Shown: positions 48,286 to 57,649 of the stretch, one piece after another
Position numbering within the stretch: position 1 is the stretch's first letter
How the letters are laid out: every line of letters starts with the position of its first letter
Assembly: GCF_018207095.1 (NCBI RefSeq)
Contig: NZ_QOCZ01000005.1
Span: forward strand, 1-64,000
Length of the DNA stretch: 64,000 nt
Reading direction: 5' to 3'
Source of the DNA: Nocardiopsis sp. MG754419
Lineage (GTDB): Bacteria > Actinomycetota > Actinomycetes > Streptosporangiales > Streptosporangiaceae
Program-made: the position numbers and the translations under genes
The notes under the pieces: generated by a model
What the model was told of the DNA's origin: nothing
Databases searched by the model: none
What the model saw: only the letters and a program-made list of their open reading frames with translations

Positions 48286-49401
48286 ATGAACAACAACACC
48301 ACCACCACTGGGTTGACGTTCGACATCCGGCTCTCCGACCGGCGGAAGACCCCGCAGGAGCGTGAGGCACTGCTGGAGAACCCCGGGTTCGGCCAGGTGT
48401 TCACCGACCACATGGTGAGCATCCGCTACACCGAGGGCACAGGGTGGCACGACGCCAAGCTCGAGCCGTACGGGCCGCTGAGCCTGGACCCGGCCACGTC
48501 CGCCCTCCACTACGCACAGGAGATCTTCGAGGGCCTCAAGGCCTACCGTCACCCGGACGGTTCGCTCGCCTCCTTCCGGCCCGAGGCCAACGCCGCCCGG
48601 TTCAACCGGAGCGCCGCGCGCATGGCCATGCCGGAGCTGCCCGAGGAGCTCTTTCTCAAGTCCATCGAGCTGCTCCTGGAGCACGACGGGGCGTGGGTTC
48701 CGACCAAGGAGTACTTCAGCCTCTACCTGCGCCCGTTCATGATCTCCACGGACGTCGGCTTGGGGGTGAACAACCCCTCCCGCACCTACGTCTACCTGCT
48801 CATCGCCTCCCCGGTGGGTTCCTACTTCTCCGGTGGCGTCAAGCCGGTCACGGTCTGGCTGTCCAAGGACTTCACCCGCGCCGCCCCCGGCGGCACGGGC
48901 GCGGCGAAGTTCGCCGGTAACTACGCCGCGAGCTTCCTGGCCCAGGCACAGGCCGTCGAGAAGGGCTGTGACCAGGTCGTGTGGCTGGACGCCCGCGAGC
49001 ACCGCTGGGTCGAGGAGATGGGCGGCATGAACCTGTGGTTCGTGTTCGGGGAGGGTGAGAACGCGCGCCTGCGCACGCCCCCGCTCACCGGCACCCTGCT
49101 GCCGGGCATCACCCGTGAGTCGTTGCTGACCCTCGCCCCGGACCTGGGTATCCCCGCCGAGGAGGAGCCGCTGTCCATCGAGGAGTGGAAGGCCGCCGCG
49201 GAGTCGGGCGAGATGACCGAGGTGTTCGCCTGCGGCACCGCCGCCGTGATCACGCCCGTCGGCCACGTCAAGAGCGACGACGGCGAGTTCACCATCGGTG
49301 ACGGCACGCCGGGGCCGATCACCATGCGCCTGCGCGAGGAGTTGGTCGGTCTGCAGACGGGCCTGCGCACCGACAAGCACAACTGGATCACCCGCTTCTA
49401 G
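48286..49401 (+). CDS. ilvE: Branched-chain amino acid aminotransferase
   Basis: PLP enzyme that completes Val, Leu and Ile synthesis. 371 residues, fold type IV, BCAT group II. The PLP lysine is in [15 protein letters not shown]; the substrate and phosphate regions include [14 protein letters not shown] and [19 protein letters not shown] precedes the ATG. TAGATT near 48232 is a possible -10 element; no operator copy was found here, unlike leuB and cimA. Confidence 0.96.
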   Translation: MNNNTTTTGLTFDIRLSDRRKTPQEREALLENPGFGQVFTDHMVSIRYTEGTGWHDAKLEPYGPLSLDPATSALHYAQEIFEGLKAYRHPDGSLASFRPEANAARFNRSAARMAMPELPEELFLKSIELLLEHDGAWVPTKEYFSLYLRPFMISTDVGLGVNNPSRTYVYLLIASPVGSYFSGGVKPVTVWLSKDFTRAAPGGTGAAKFAGNYAASFLAQAQAVEKGCDQVVWLDAREHRWVEEMGGMNLWFVFGEGENARLRTPPLTGTLLPGITRESLLTLAPDLGIPAEEEPLSIEEWKAAAESGEMTEVFACGTAAVITPVGHVKSDDGEFTIGDGTPGPITMRLREELVGLQTGLRTDKHNWITRF

Positions 49402-49737
49402 GTCGTCCTCGGTCACCTGACGGCACGGCGGCGGCCTCCGGCTCCTCCCCGGGTGTGGGGAAGCACGGCCGGCCGACGCGCGAACAGAAGAGCATCACCT
49501 GCGTTCCACCGTGCCCGGACGCACCGTGGGCCGCCCGGAGGATCCCGGGCGGCCCACGTCGTTTCCCACCGGCGTCGCCTGCTCCCGTGGTCGCGCCCGT
49601 CCCGGCCGACGCGCGCCCTTCCGGCTCGCGCCCCGCGCGTGGACCGCGGTGCGTCGCGGGGTCGTGCCCGGCGACGACACTGGCCCTCGGGCACGCCGTC
49701 GAGCGTCGGCCCGAGATGTCCGAACTGAGAAATAATC
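49402..49737. other. Gap after ilvE
   Basis: Contains the ilvE terminator. The rest is GC-rich, with no supported gene. AT content rises from 49725 towards the cimA operator. Confidence 0.45.
49525..49558 (+). terminator. ilvE terminator
   Basis: CGTGGGCCGCCCGG pairs perfectly (14 bp) with CCGGGCGGCCCACG over a 6-base loop. Confidence 0.75.
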
Positions 49738-49754
49738 GTCTCGCAATATGAGAT
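49738..49754. promoter_or_regulatory. Candidate NdgR/LtbR operator upstream of cimA
   Basis: GTCTCGCAATATGAGAT shares the TCTCGC...TGAGA frame with the ilvB, leuB and 46471 sites. It is 52 bases before the cimA leader peptide. Confidence 0.6.
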
Positions 49755-49805
49755 GAACCGGCTCCGAGGTGCATCTCTTCGGGAACCGTGTGGCACACTG
49801 GCCTC

Positions 49806-49847
49806 ATGCCGTCCCAGGTCGTGATTATTCCGGGGCGCGCCGGCTGA
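49806..49847 (+). CDS. Putative cimA leader peptide
   Basis: A 13-residue frame MPSQVVIIPGRAG containing Val-Val-Ile-Ile, encoded GTC GTG ATT ATT. Both Ile codons are the rare ATT. It lies just upstream of a long-range 10-bp pairing and a U-tract terminator, the same architecture as the ilvB leader, so it should sense Val/Ile supply. Confidence 0.7.
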   Translation: MPSQVVIIPGRAG

Positions 49848-49928
49848 CGACTTCCCGCGATGACGCAGGGAACCACACTCGGACCCTGCCGGCGCGCTGA
49901 CCTCTCGTGTCCACGAGGGGTCTTTTTT
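49835..49928 (+). terminator. cimA attenuator: competing stem and intrinsic terminator
   Basis: GCGCGCCGGC (49835-49844, within the leader peptide) pairs perfectly with GCCGGCGCGC (49888-49897), enclosing a smaller hairpin. The terminator GACCTCTCGTG/CACGAGGGGTC (49899-49922, one U-G pair) runs into six T residues (49923-49928). A ribosome stalled on the Ile codons would cover or free the first arm. Confidence 0.7.
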
Positions 49929-49973
49929 GTTGGCCGGGACCGCCGCACACATCCACCTTCGGGAGTTCCACCC

Positions 49974-51584
49974 ATGAGGGACGACAGTTTCCACGTCTTC
50001 GACACCACCCTCCGCGACGGGGCCCAGCGCGAGGGGATCAATCTCCGGGTCTCCGACAAGCTGGCCATCGCGAAGCTGCTGGACGACTTCGGGGTGGCGT
50101 TCATCGAGGGCGGTTGGCCGGGATCCAACCCCAAGGACACCGAGTTCTTCCAGAGGGCTTCACAAGAGCTCGATCTGGAACACGCGCGACTCACCGCGTT
50201 CGGCGCGACCCGCCGTGCCGGTGTGCGGGCCGCCGACGACCCACAGGTGGCCGCCCTGCGCGACAGCGGCGCGTCGGTCGTCACTCTTGTCGCCAAGAGT
50301 GACGACCGCCACGTCGAACGTGCCCTGCGCACGACCCGTGACGAGAACCTCGCCATGGTCGCCGACACCGTCTCCCACCTTCGCGAACACGGACAGCGCG
50401 TGTTCGTGGACTGCGAGCACTTCTTCGATGGGTACCACCACGACCCCGCTTACGCCCTGGCCGTGGTGCGCGCCGCGGCCGAGGCCGGCGCCGACGTGGT
50501 GGTCCTGTGCGACACCAACGGCGGCATGCTGCCCGGTGACGTCACCCGGGTGGTCACCGAGGTGCTGGAGGCCACCGGCGCCCGCCTGGGCATCCACGCC
50601 CAGGACGACACGGGCTGTGCCGTCGCCAACACCCTGGCCGCCGTGGACGCGGGCGCCACCCACGTGCAGTGCACCGCCAACGGTTACGGCGAACGGGTGG
50701 GCAACGCCAACCTGTTCTCCGTGGTCGGCGCCCTCTCCCTGAAGTACGGCCGGGACGTGCTGCCCGAGGGCTGCCTCGGCGAGATGACCCGGGTCTCCAC
50801 GGCGATCGCCGAGATCGTCAACCTGGCCCCCGACACCCACCAGCCCTACGTGGGGGTGTCGGCGTTCGCGCACAAGGCGGGTCTGCACGCGTCGGCGATC
50901 AAGGTCGACCCGGACCTGTACCAGCACACCGACCCGGAGCTGGTCGGCAACCGGATGCGCATGCTCGTCTCGGACATGGCCGGGCGCGCGTCGATCGAGC
51001 TCAAGGCCCATGAGCTGGGGCTGGACCTGTCCGGGGACCGTGCGCTCTCCGGCCGGGTCGTGGAACGCGTCAAGGGGCTGGAGCTGTCCGGTTACAGCTT
51101 CGAGGCGGCCGACGCCTCCCTGGAGCTCCTGCTGCGCGAGGAGATGGGCGAGCCGGTCCGCTACTTCGAGACCGGGTCCTGGCGGGTCATCACCGAGCGC
51201 CGTCCGGCCTCGGGCGCCGGCCCGCTGTCCGACGACTACGAGAGCCTCACCGAGGCCACCGTCAAGGTGCGGGTCAAGGGTGAGCGGGTCATCGCCACCG
51301 CGGAGGGCAACGGCCCGGTGAACGCGCTGGACCGGGCGCTGCGCAGCTCGATGGAGAGCGCCTACACCGCCTTGGGCGGGTTGGAGCTGACCGACTACAA
51401 GGTCCGCATCCTGGAGGGCGCCTCGGGCACGGACGCCATCACCCGCATCCTCATCACCTTCAGCGACGGCGCGGAGGAGTGGACGACGGTGGGTGTGGGG
51501 CCCAACGTCGTGGACGCCTCCTGGGTGGCGTTGGAGCAGGCCATCACCTACGGGCTGCTGCGGCAGGGATATCCGCGCGGCTGA
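49974..51584 (+). CDS. cimA: Citramalate synthase (CimA-type, isopropylmalate synthase family)
   Basis: Condenses pyruvate and acetyl-CoA to citramalate, a threonine-independent route to 2-ketobutyrate and isoleucine. 536 residues from ATG 49974 with GGGAG upstream. HMGL-like barrel: FDTTLRDGAQREGINL, IEGGWPGSNPKD, the CDTNGGMLP strand and GIHAQDDTGCAVAN. The C-terminal LeuA-type regulatory domain contains TEATVKVRVKGERV. The WPGSNPKD motif separates CimA from LeuA. Attenuator and operator upstream agree with an isoleucine role. Confidence 0.93.
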   Translation: MRDDSFHVFDTTLRDGAQREGINLRVSDKLAIAKLLDDFGVAFIEGGWPGSNPKDTEFFQRASQELDLEHARLTAFGATRRAGVRAADDPQVAALRDSGASVVTLVAKSDDRHVERALRTTRDENLAMVADTVSHLREHGQRVFVDCEHFFDGYHHDPAYALAVVRAAAEAGADVVVLCDTNGGMLPGDVTRVVTEVLEATGARLGIHAQDDTGCAVANTLAAVDAGATHVQCTANGYGERVGNANLFSVVGALSLKYGRDVLPEGCLGEMTRVSTAIAEIVNLAPDTHQPYVGVSAFAHKAGLHASAIKVDPDLYQHTDPELVGNRMRMLVSDMAGRASIELKAHELGLDLSGDRALSGRVVERVKGLELSGYSFEAADASLELLLREEMGEPVRYFETGSWRVITERRPASGAGPLSDDYESLTEATVKVRVKGERVIATAEGNGPVNALDRALRSSMESAYTALGGLELTDYKVRILEGASGTDAITRILITFSDGAEEWTTVGVGPNVVDASWVALEQAITYGLLRQGYPRG

Positions 51585-51909
51585 CGCTCGGGCGGATGAC
51601 GGAAGCGTCACGTTCTCCGTCATCCGCCCGCGCCCGTCGCCGTTCCCGTGCAGGTCACAGACTTGAAACTTACTTACGGGTAAGAAAGTACTGTCCGTAA
51701 GGTCATAGCCAGTGTGTCCTGAGCCACTCGATACTGCGAACTTTCGATGAGTTCGCGATGGACGAGTGGTGATAGATGTCGGACATAACCGTTGTGCGCC
51801 TCGCCGTTGGCGTGCTGTTCTCCCTCCCGCGAACCGCAGGTCATCCGTCCCCTGAAGACTGCGGGACGTGTCCTCACCCACGATTCGCACACGGGGTGGA
51901 GGTAACGGC
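51585..51909. other. Upstream region of the ABC transporter operon
   Basis: No gene. It holds a strong palindrome at 51668-51689 and an AT-richer stretch to about 51800. The last 40 bases carry the ribosome site for the first permease. Confidence 0.45.
51668..51689. promoter_or_regulatory. 22-bp palindrome upstream of the ABC importer, likely operator
   Basis: ACTTACTTAC-GG-GTAAGAAAGT pairs at 9 of 11 positions per arm. TTGAAA immediately left of it could be a -35 box, so a repressor here would block transcription. No regulator gene is adjacent. Confidence 0.5.
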
Positions 51910-52857
51910 GTGACCACCGGCCCGGCGACCGACCGGCCGGTCGTGTCACCGCCATCCCCCAGACCCCCGCGCACACGCGCCCGATCCGGAAGAGACGCTC
52001 TCCTCGCCTGGGGCTTCCTCGGCCCCTCCGTGGTGGTCTTCGCGCTCTTCCTCGTCTATCCGTTGGGCCGCACCGTCTACCTGTCCATGCACGGGAACGA
52101 CATCATCGGCCGCCCCAACCGCTTCGTCGGGCTGAGCCACTTCGCCGAGATGGCGTCGCCCGAGTACGTCCAGGTCCTGGTCACCACCCTGCTCTTCACC
52201 GTCGGGGTGGTCCTTCCGGGGGTGGCCGGCGCACTGGTGATCGTCCTCCTGCTGGAGGGGGTCCTGCGCGGACAGAAGTTCCTGCGCGGTGCCTTCGCGC
52301 TCCCGTTCGCGTTCTCCGTGGCCAGCGCCTCGGTGATCTTCGCGGTCTTCTACAGTCCCGGCAACAGCGTGCTCAACGGCATCCTGTACCGCCTGGGGCT
52401 GGACCAGGTCCCCTGGCTGACCTCCCAGGAGATGGCCCTCTGGTCCATCGTCATCACCACCGTGTGGATGAACCTGGGCTACGGCGTGCTGGTCCTGGCG
52501 GCCGGCATCGGATCCATCCCCAAGGAGATCAACGAGGCCGCCCGCATCGACGGCGCCACCGGGCCGCGCCTGGCCTGGGACGTCACCGTCCCGATGCTCG
52601 GTCCCCAGCTCTTCTTCCTGATCGTCATCTCCACGATCAACGCGTTGCAGAGCTTCGGGCAGATCCACATCCTCACCGGCGGCGGGCCGGTCGGTTCCAC
52701 CACGACCCTCGTCTACTCCGTCTACCAGGACGCCTTCGCCTACGGCACGAGCGACTTCGGCCGGGCCAGCGCACAGGCACTCGTCCTGCTGCTGGTGGTG
52801 CTGGTGTGCACCGTCGTCCAGTTCGGCGTCATCGAGCGGAAGGTGCACTACTCATGA
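51910..52857 (+). CDS. Carbohydrate-type ABC transporter permease (MalF/UgpA-like)
   Basis: 315 residues from GTG 51910, which follows GGAGG at the proper distance. Six hydrophobic helices; the permease EAA loop is EINEAARIDGATGPRLAWDVTVPML, which docks the ATPase. The first helix is LLAWGFLGPSVVVFALFLVYP, typical of the sugar permease family. It overlaps the next permease by 4 bases (ATGA). Confidence 0.92.
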   Translation: MTTGPATDRPVVSPPSPRPPRTRARSGRDALLAWGFLGPSVVVFALFLVYPLGRTVYLSMHGNDIIGRPNRFVGLSHFAEMASPEYVQVLVTTLLFTVGVVLPGVAGALVIVLLLEGVLRGQKFLRGAFALPFAFSVASASVIFAVFYSPGNSVLNGILYRLGLDQVPWLTSQEMALWSIVITTVWMNLGYGVLVLAAGIGSIPKEINEAARIDGATGPRLAWDVTVPMLGPQLFFLIVISTINALQSFGQIHILTGGGPVGSTTTLVYSVYQDAFAYGTSDFGRASAQALVLLLVVLVCTVVQFGVIERKVHYS

Positions 52858-53747
52858 CGACCGTCGTTCGTGACGTCGCCGACGACCCCGTGCGCACCGC
52901 GCCCACCCGGAACCGGCACCGGCTCACCGCCGGTGTCGTCACCGGCCGGGTCCTGCTCTACCTGCTGCTGGCGGCCTTCCTCGTCCCCGTGATGTTCCCC
53001 GTGTACTACGTCTTCGCGGGCACGTTCATGGAGTCGCGGGACCTGTCGGCCTTCCCGCCCCGGCTGCTGCCCAGCGGCCTCCACCTGGAGAACGTCCGGG
53101 GGGCCCTGGACGCCGTCCCGATGCTGCGCATGTACGGCAACTCGCTGGTCATGGCGGGCATCATCACGGCGAGCCAGCTGTTCACCTCGGCCCTGGCCGC
53201 GTACGCGTTCGTGTTCCTGCGCTTCCGCGGCAGCGCGGTCGTGTTCGCCCTGTTCCTGTCCACGCTCATGGTCCCGGCCGAGGCGACCTTCATCCCCAAC
53301 TACCTCACCATCACCGGATGGGGTCTGGGGGACAGTCACGCGGGCCTCGTCCTGCCGTTCCTGGCCTACGCCTTCGGCACGTTCCTGCTGCGTCAGAGCT
53401 TCAAGCAGTTCCCGCGGGAGCTCTACGACGCCGCGCGCATGGACGGTATGGGCCACCTGCGGTTCCTGTGGACCATCCTGATGCCGCTGAGCAAGCCGGC
53501 ACTGACCGCGGTCGGCATGTACGTGTTCATCACCAGCTGGAACATGTACTTCTGGCCGCTCATCATCACCCGCAGCGCCGACATGCAGACCCTGCAGATC
53601 GGCCTCAACAGCCTCAAGGTGGGGGAGTACTCCAACCCTGGGCTCCTCCTGGCCGGCGCCGCGCTGTCGGTCCTCCCCACACTCGCCCTCGTGATCTTCG
53701 GACAGCGCTTCATCGTCCGGGGTCTCACCGCGGGCGCGGTCAAGTAG
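52854..53747 (+). CDS. Carbohydrate-type ABC transporter permease (MalG/UgpE-like)
   Basis: 297 residues. ATG 52854 overlaps the upstream stop, so translation is coupled. Six helices; EAA loop ELYDAARMDGMGHLRFLWTILMP. Sequence style is closest to UgpE (LSTLMVPAEATFIPNYL), but substrate cannot be fixed from the permease. Confidence 0.92.
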   Translation: MTTVVRDVADDPVRTAPTRNRHRLTAGVVTGRVLLYLLLAAFLVPVMFPVYYVFAGTFMESRDLSAFPPRLLPSGLHLENVRGALDAVPMLRMYGNSLVMAGIITASQLFTSALAAYAFVFLRFRGSAVVFALFLSTLMVPAEATFIPNYLTITGWGLGDSHAGLVLPFLAYAFGTFLLRQSFKQFPRELYDAARMDGMGHLRFLWTILMPLSKPALTAVGMYVFITSWNMYFWPLIITRSADMQTLQIGLNSLKVGEYSNPGLLLAGAALSVLPTLALVIFGQRFIVRGLTAGAVK

Positions 53748-53777
53748 GGCGTGAATCACCTAGTGGAGACAACAGAG

Positions 53778-55184
53778 ATGACAACCTTCCCCCGACGGCG
53801 AGGCGTCAAGGCCGCCGCCCTGCTCGCGAGCCTGGGCCTGCTGCTCAGCGCGTGTTCCGGAGACGACGGAGCCGGAGGCGGTGGCGGTGACCTCAGCGCC
53901 CCCGGTCCGGAGGTCCTGGACGACCTCGACGAGGCGGTCCAGGTCGAGTTCTGGCACAGCATGGACGCCACCAACGGACAGGTCCTCGACGAGCTCATCG
54001 AGGGCTTCAACGCCGAGAACGAGGGCCGTGTGCAGGTCACCGGCTCCTTCCAGGGCGACTACGACACCGCCCTGGCCAACCACCGCGCTGCCATCCAGCA
54101 GGGCGACACCGCCGAGCTCATCATGATCTACGACCTGGGCACGCAGTTCATGATCGACTCCGGCCAGACCGTGCCGGCACAGTCCTTCATCGACGAGGAC
54201 GGCTACGACACGGCCGAGGTCGAGGAGGCCCTCCTCAACTACTTCACCGTCGGCGGCGAACTGCGGTCCTTCCCGTTCAACAACTCCACCCCGCTGATGT
54301 ACATCAACCGGGACGCCTTCGAGGAGGCCGGTCTCGACCCGGACTCCCCGCCCACCGACCTCGCCGAGATCCGTGAGGCCGCCGAGGACCTCACCATCAC
54401 CGACGACGACGGCACCGTCGTCCAGTACGGGTTCGGCGCCGCCGTCTACGGGTGGTTCATCGAACAGTTCATGGCGCGTGCGGCCGTCCCGTACTGCGAC
54501 AACTCCAACGGTCGCGACGGACGTGCCACCGAGGTGCTCTTCGACGACCCCAAGATCGTGGAACTGGTCGAGTGGTGGGACGGCATGATCGAGGACGACC
54601 TCGCCGTCCAGATCGGCCGCAACACCGACGACGGTGCGGCCGCCTTCACCTCGGGTCGCGCCGCCATGACCCTGGAGTCGACCGGCTCCCTGGGCGGCTA
54701 CATCGAGCAGTCCGACTTCGAGGTCGGCGCCGGGTACTTCCCGCTGATCGGCGCGGACGACCCCGGCGGCTCGATCATCGGTGGCGCCTCCCTGTGGATC
54801 AACGGTGAGGGGCACAGCCCGGAGGAGGTCCGCGGCTCCTGGGAGTTCGTGCAGTACCTGCTGACCCCCGAGTCGCAGTCGGTCTGGCACGCGGGCACCG
54901 GTTACCTCGCGGTCAACACCGAGGGCTACAACGGCCCCGAGGCGCAGGAGCGCGCCGAGGAGTTCCCGCAGTTCTCCGTGGCCGCGAACCAGCTCGCCGA
55001 CTCCGAGATCAACGAGAACACCGCCGGCTGCATGATGGGCGTGATGTCCGAGGCCCGCGTCGCCGCGGAGGAGGGGTGGGAGACCGCCCTGACCAGTGAC
55101 GCCACCGCGGAGGAGGCCATGGCCGACGCCGCCGGGGGCGTCGGACGCACCATCGAGGAGTACAACGCGTCCGTGGAGGAGTGA
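53778..55184 (+). CDS. Extracellular solute-binding lipoprotein of the ABC importer (UgpB-like)
   Basis: 468 residues. The lipobox LLLSACSG puts the lipidated Cys near residue 27. The mature protein has the family 1 solute-binding pattern, including VQVEFWHSMDATNGQVLDEL and FPFNNSTPLMYINRDAFEEAG. The latter is characteristic of UgpB-type glycerol-phosphate or oligosaccharide binders. ATG 53778 with GGAG upstream is preferred over GTG 53751. No ATP-binding subunit is encoded nearby, so a shared ATPase such as MsiK may energise it. Confidence 0.9.
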   Translation: MTTFPRRRGVKAAALLASLGLLLSACSGDDGAGGGGGDLSAPGPEVLDDLDEAVQVEFWHSMDATNGQVLDELIEGFNAENEGRVQVTGSFQGDYDTALANHRAAIQQGDTAELIMIYDLGTQFMIDSGQTVPAQSFIDEDGYDTAEVEEALLNYFTVGGELRSFPFNNSTPLMYINRDAFEEAGLDPDSPPTDLAEIREAAEDLTITDDDGTVVQYGFGAAVYGWFIEQFMARAAVPYCDNSNGRDGRATEVLFDDPKIVELVEWWDGMIEDDLAVQIGRNTDDGAAAFTSGRAAMTLESTGSLGGYIEQSDFEVGAGYFPLIGADDPGGSIIGGASLWINGEGHSPEEVRGSWEFVQYLLTPESQSVWHAGTGYLAVNTEGYNGPEAQERAEEFPQFSVAANQLADSEINENTAGCMMGVMSEARVAAEEGWETALTSDATAEEAMADAAGGVGRTIEEYNASVEE

Positions 55185-55190
55185 GTCACA

Positions 55191-55218
55191 CGGTGCCCGC
55201 CCTCCCCGGCGGGCACCG
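55191..55218 (+). terminator. Terminator of the ABC importer operon
   Basis: CGGTGCCCGCC-CTCCCC-GGCGGGCACCG, perfect 11-bp stem, 7 bases after the stop. Confidence 0.8.
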
Positions 55219-55273
55219 CGTGGTCCCGACGGGTGTCCCGACGCCGTGAGGCCGGGATCCCGCGAGCGCGCGG

Positions 55274-55302
55274 CGGGGCCGCGGCGTACCGCCGCGGCCC
55301 CG
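55274..55302 (-). terminator. Terminator of the leftward Rieske gene
   Basis: CGGGGCCGCGGCG pairs perfectly (13 bp) over a TAC loop, 15 bases beyond the Rieske stop. It may act in both directions. Confidence 0.7.
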
Positions 55303-55316
55303 TCTCGTGTTCCGGG

Positions 55317-55781
55317 TCAGGACAGGACGATGTCGTCGCCGTCCACGCGGACCTGTACCTCCTCCAGGGGCGCGTCCGCGGGGCCCTCCGTGGGGGAACC
55401 GTCCTCGATGGAGAAGAGGCTGCCGTGGCAGGGGCAGTGGATCTGTCCGTCGACCACCTCGTCCACCGCGCACCCCTGGTGGGTGCAGGTGGTGGAGAAG
55501 GCGCGGAAGACGCCCTCCTCGGGCTGGGTCACGACGACCTCGTGCTCGCTGAGGATGGTGCCCTCGCCGACCGGCACCTCGCCGGTGGTGGTGAGCGGCG
55601 TGTCGGTGGCGCCGTCGCCCTCGGAGCCGCCACCGCCCGCCGGGGTGTCCTCGGTGGCCTCCTCGCCACCACAGGCCGTCACCACCCCCACCACGGCGCC
55701 GCCTCCGGCGACACCGAACACGGATCGTCTGGACACCTCGGGTCGGACGGTCTCGGGGGTGGACTCGCTGCGGTCGCGCAT
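55317..55781 (-). CDS. Rieske [2Fe-2S] protein exported by the Tat route, probable lipoprotein
   Basis: 154 residues from ATG 55781 (GAGG six bases upstream). A twin-arginine-type signal SRRSVFGVAGGGAVVGVVTAC ends in a possible lipobox Cys. A Gly/Ser/Thr linker follows. The Rieske domain has both cluster motifs, CTHQGC and CPCHGS. It is a small, stand-alone surface ferredoxin-like electron carrier of the QcrA-independent kind common in actinomycetes. Partner enzymes are not in the window. Confidence 0.9.
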   Translation of the reverse strand: MRDRSESTPETVRPEVSRRSVFGVAGGGAVVGVVTACGGEEATEDTPAGGGGSEGDGATDTPLTTTGEVPVGEGTILSEHEVVVTQPEEGVFRAFSTTCTHQGCAVDEVVDGQIHCPCHGSLFSIEDGSPTEGPADAPLEEVQVRVDGDDIVLS

Positions 55782-55886
55782 AGTGGCCTCGCTCTCTCGA
55801 CATCGGACGGCCCTGCGGGGGGCCACGCCCCATGCAACACGGTGGAGGCGGTCCGTGTCAGTAGATCCGTGCGAGGTTCGTGCGGC

Positions 55887-56702
55887 TCACTCGGCGTCGG
55901 GGTCGACCCAGCCGTTGGCCTCGCATCCCTGGAGACCCAGGGTCTGCTGTTGCATCACGGGGGCGTCCTCGCCCTCACCCGGGCAGTCGACGTGACCGTG
56001 GCCCAGGGTGTGGCCGACCTCGTGGTTGATGAGGTAGATCCGGTAGGTCTCCAGGTCGTCGTCGAAGTGCTCCACGCCTGAGACCCAGCGGTTCTGGTTG
56101 ATGATGGCGCGGTTGCCGTTGGCGCAGGAGACGAACCCGTTGGTGCGCAGCGGCGCGCACATGCGGTCCACCGTGTCGGGCGCGGCCAGCAACACCCGGA
56201 AGTCGGCGTCGTCGCCGTCCACGCGCTGGAGCGAGCGGTCGCCGCTCTCCCCCCAACTGCGCGGGTCGCCCAGGATCTCCTCGACCGCGTCGACGAAGTC
56301 CTCGTTCTCGCCGGGCAGGCCCTCCTCGACCTCGACGGCGAAGGTGGTGAGCGATCCCTCGCCCATGACCTCGCCCTCGCCCTCCATGACCTCGATGTCG
56401 CCGTCGGCGGAGTCGACCTCCTCCTCGACCGAGCGCAGCAGGACCGGCGGCTCCTCCTCGGGGGAGGCCGAGGCGCTCGCGGAGGGCGTTCCCGCGGGGT
56501 GGCGGCGGCTGCCGTCCGGGTCGCCGTCGCCGACGGGACCCTGCGCGGAGGTCTCCTCCGGAGGGTTCGGGTCGGAGCCGGGGGCGGGCACGCTGACCAT
56601 CAGTACCGCGGAGGCACCGGAGACCAGGCACAGGCCCAGCGCCAGCCCCATGGGGCTCCTGCGGCGCCGGCGGTGCCGGGCACGGGGGCCACGTGAGCGC
56701 AC
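55887..56702 (-). CDS. Exported zinc metalloprotease-like protein (DUF3152 type)
   Basis: 271 residues from GTG 56702, with GGAGG five bases upstream. After a basic N-terminus and one hydrophobic signal-anchor (GLALGLCLVSGASAVLMVSV) comes an acidic Pro/Ser-rich linker to residue ~95. The globular domain has the metzincin-like zinc motif HEVGHTLGHGH, preceded by YRIYLINHE. The family name DUF3152 is from memory. Its substrate is unknown. Confidence 0.8.
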   Translation of the reverse strand: MRSRGPRARHRRRRRSPMGLALGLCLVSGASAVLMVSVPAPGSDPNPPEETSAQGPVGDGDPDGSRRHPAGTPSASASASPEEEPPVLLRSVEEEVDSADGDIEVMEGEGEVMGEGSLTTFAVEVEEGLPGENEDFVDAVEEILGDPRSWGESGDRSLQRVDGDDADFRVLLAAPDTVDRMCAPLRTNGFVSCANGNRAIINQNRWVSGVEHFDDDLETYRIYLINHEVGHTLGHGHVDCPGEGEDAPVMQQQTLGLQGCEANGWVDPDAE

Positions 56703-56848
56703 GGTCCTCCACCTCTCGACGATCGACGGATTCCAGCATGCCAGAGTTCCGGCCCGTCACGGAGCAGGCCTGCGGACGCGGCCGATCTTCGGGCGAGGCT
56801 ACGCTTCACTCGGACAGTGAGTCGTAGAGGGCTGCTTGGAGGAATCAG

Positions 56849-57649
56849 GTGCGTATCGCGCGTTTCGCGGCCGGTGACGAGGTCGGTTTCGGTCTGGTCG
56901 AGACGGACACGGACAGCGGGGAGGACTTCGTCGCCCGGCTGACCGGACACCCGCTGCTGGGGGACATCAAGCTCACCGGTGAGCGCGCCAAGCTCTCCGA
57001 CGTGCGGTTGCTCTCGCCGGTGCTGCCGACCAAGGTCGTGTGCATCGGTAAGAACTACGCCGAGCACGTCGAGGAGATGAAGGACATCACGGGGGAGACC
57101 ACCGACGAGCCGGTGGTGTTCCTCAAGCCGTCCACGGCCGTCACCGGGCCCGGGGACCCGATCTTCCACCCGACGGTGACCGAACGCGTGGACTTCGAGG
57201 GCGAGATGGCCATCGTCATCTCCCGCCCCTGCCGCGAGGTGCCGCGCGAGCGCGCCAAGGACGTCATCTTCGGTTACACGGTCGCCAACGACGTCACCGC
57301 GCGCGACCTGCAGAAGACGGACAAGCAGTGGACGCGCGCCAAGGGGTTCGACTCCTTCTGCCCGATCGGCCCGTGGATCACCACCGGACTGAGCATCGAG
57401 GAGGCCGAGAACCTGCGCGTCACCACCACGGTGGACGGAGAGACGCGTCAGGACGGACGCACATCACAGTTCATCCATGACATTCCGGGCATCATCTCCT
57501 ACGTCACCTCGTTCATGACCCTGCTTCCGGGCGACGTGGTCCTGACCGGTACGCCCGCCGGTGTGGGCCCCGTGCAGGTCGGCCAGGAAGTGGCCGTCAC
57601 GGTGGAGGGCCTGGGCACCATCGCCAACCGCGTGGTGCACCGGGACTGA
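56849..57649 (+). CDS. Fumarylacetoacetate hydrolase family protein
   Basis: 266 residues from GTG 56849, preceded by GGAGGAATCAG. FAH-fold motifs: VVCIGKNYAEHVEEM, FLKPSTAVTGPGDP, the metal-binding DFEGEMAIVISRP (E-x-E...D type) and FGYTVANDVTARDLQ. The family includes acylpyruvases and oxaloacetate-type hydrolases; the exact substrate is not shown. It lies upstream of gltX as in Streptomyces. Confidence 0.88.
   Translation: MRIARFAAGDEVGFGLVETDTDSGEDFVARLTGHPLLGDIKLTGERAKLSDVRLLSPVLPTKVVCIGKNYAEHVEEMKDITGETTDEPVVFLKPSTAVTGPGDPIFHPTVTERVDFEGEMAIVISRPCREVPRERAKDVIFGYTVANDVTARDLQKTDKQWTRAKGFDSFCPIGPWITTGLSIEEAENLRVTTTVDGETRQDGRTSQFIHDIPGIISYVTSFMTLLPGDVVLTGTPAGVGPVQVGQEVAVTVEGLGTIANRVVHRD

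Noticed and set aside
49860-49973. Longer cimA start at 49860
   Set aside because: This stretch holds the attenuator stem and T-tract terminator. ATG 49974 has a ribosome site and the conserved N-terminus.
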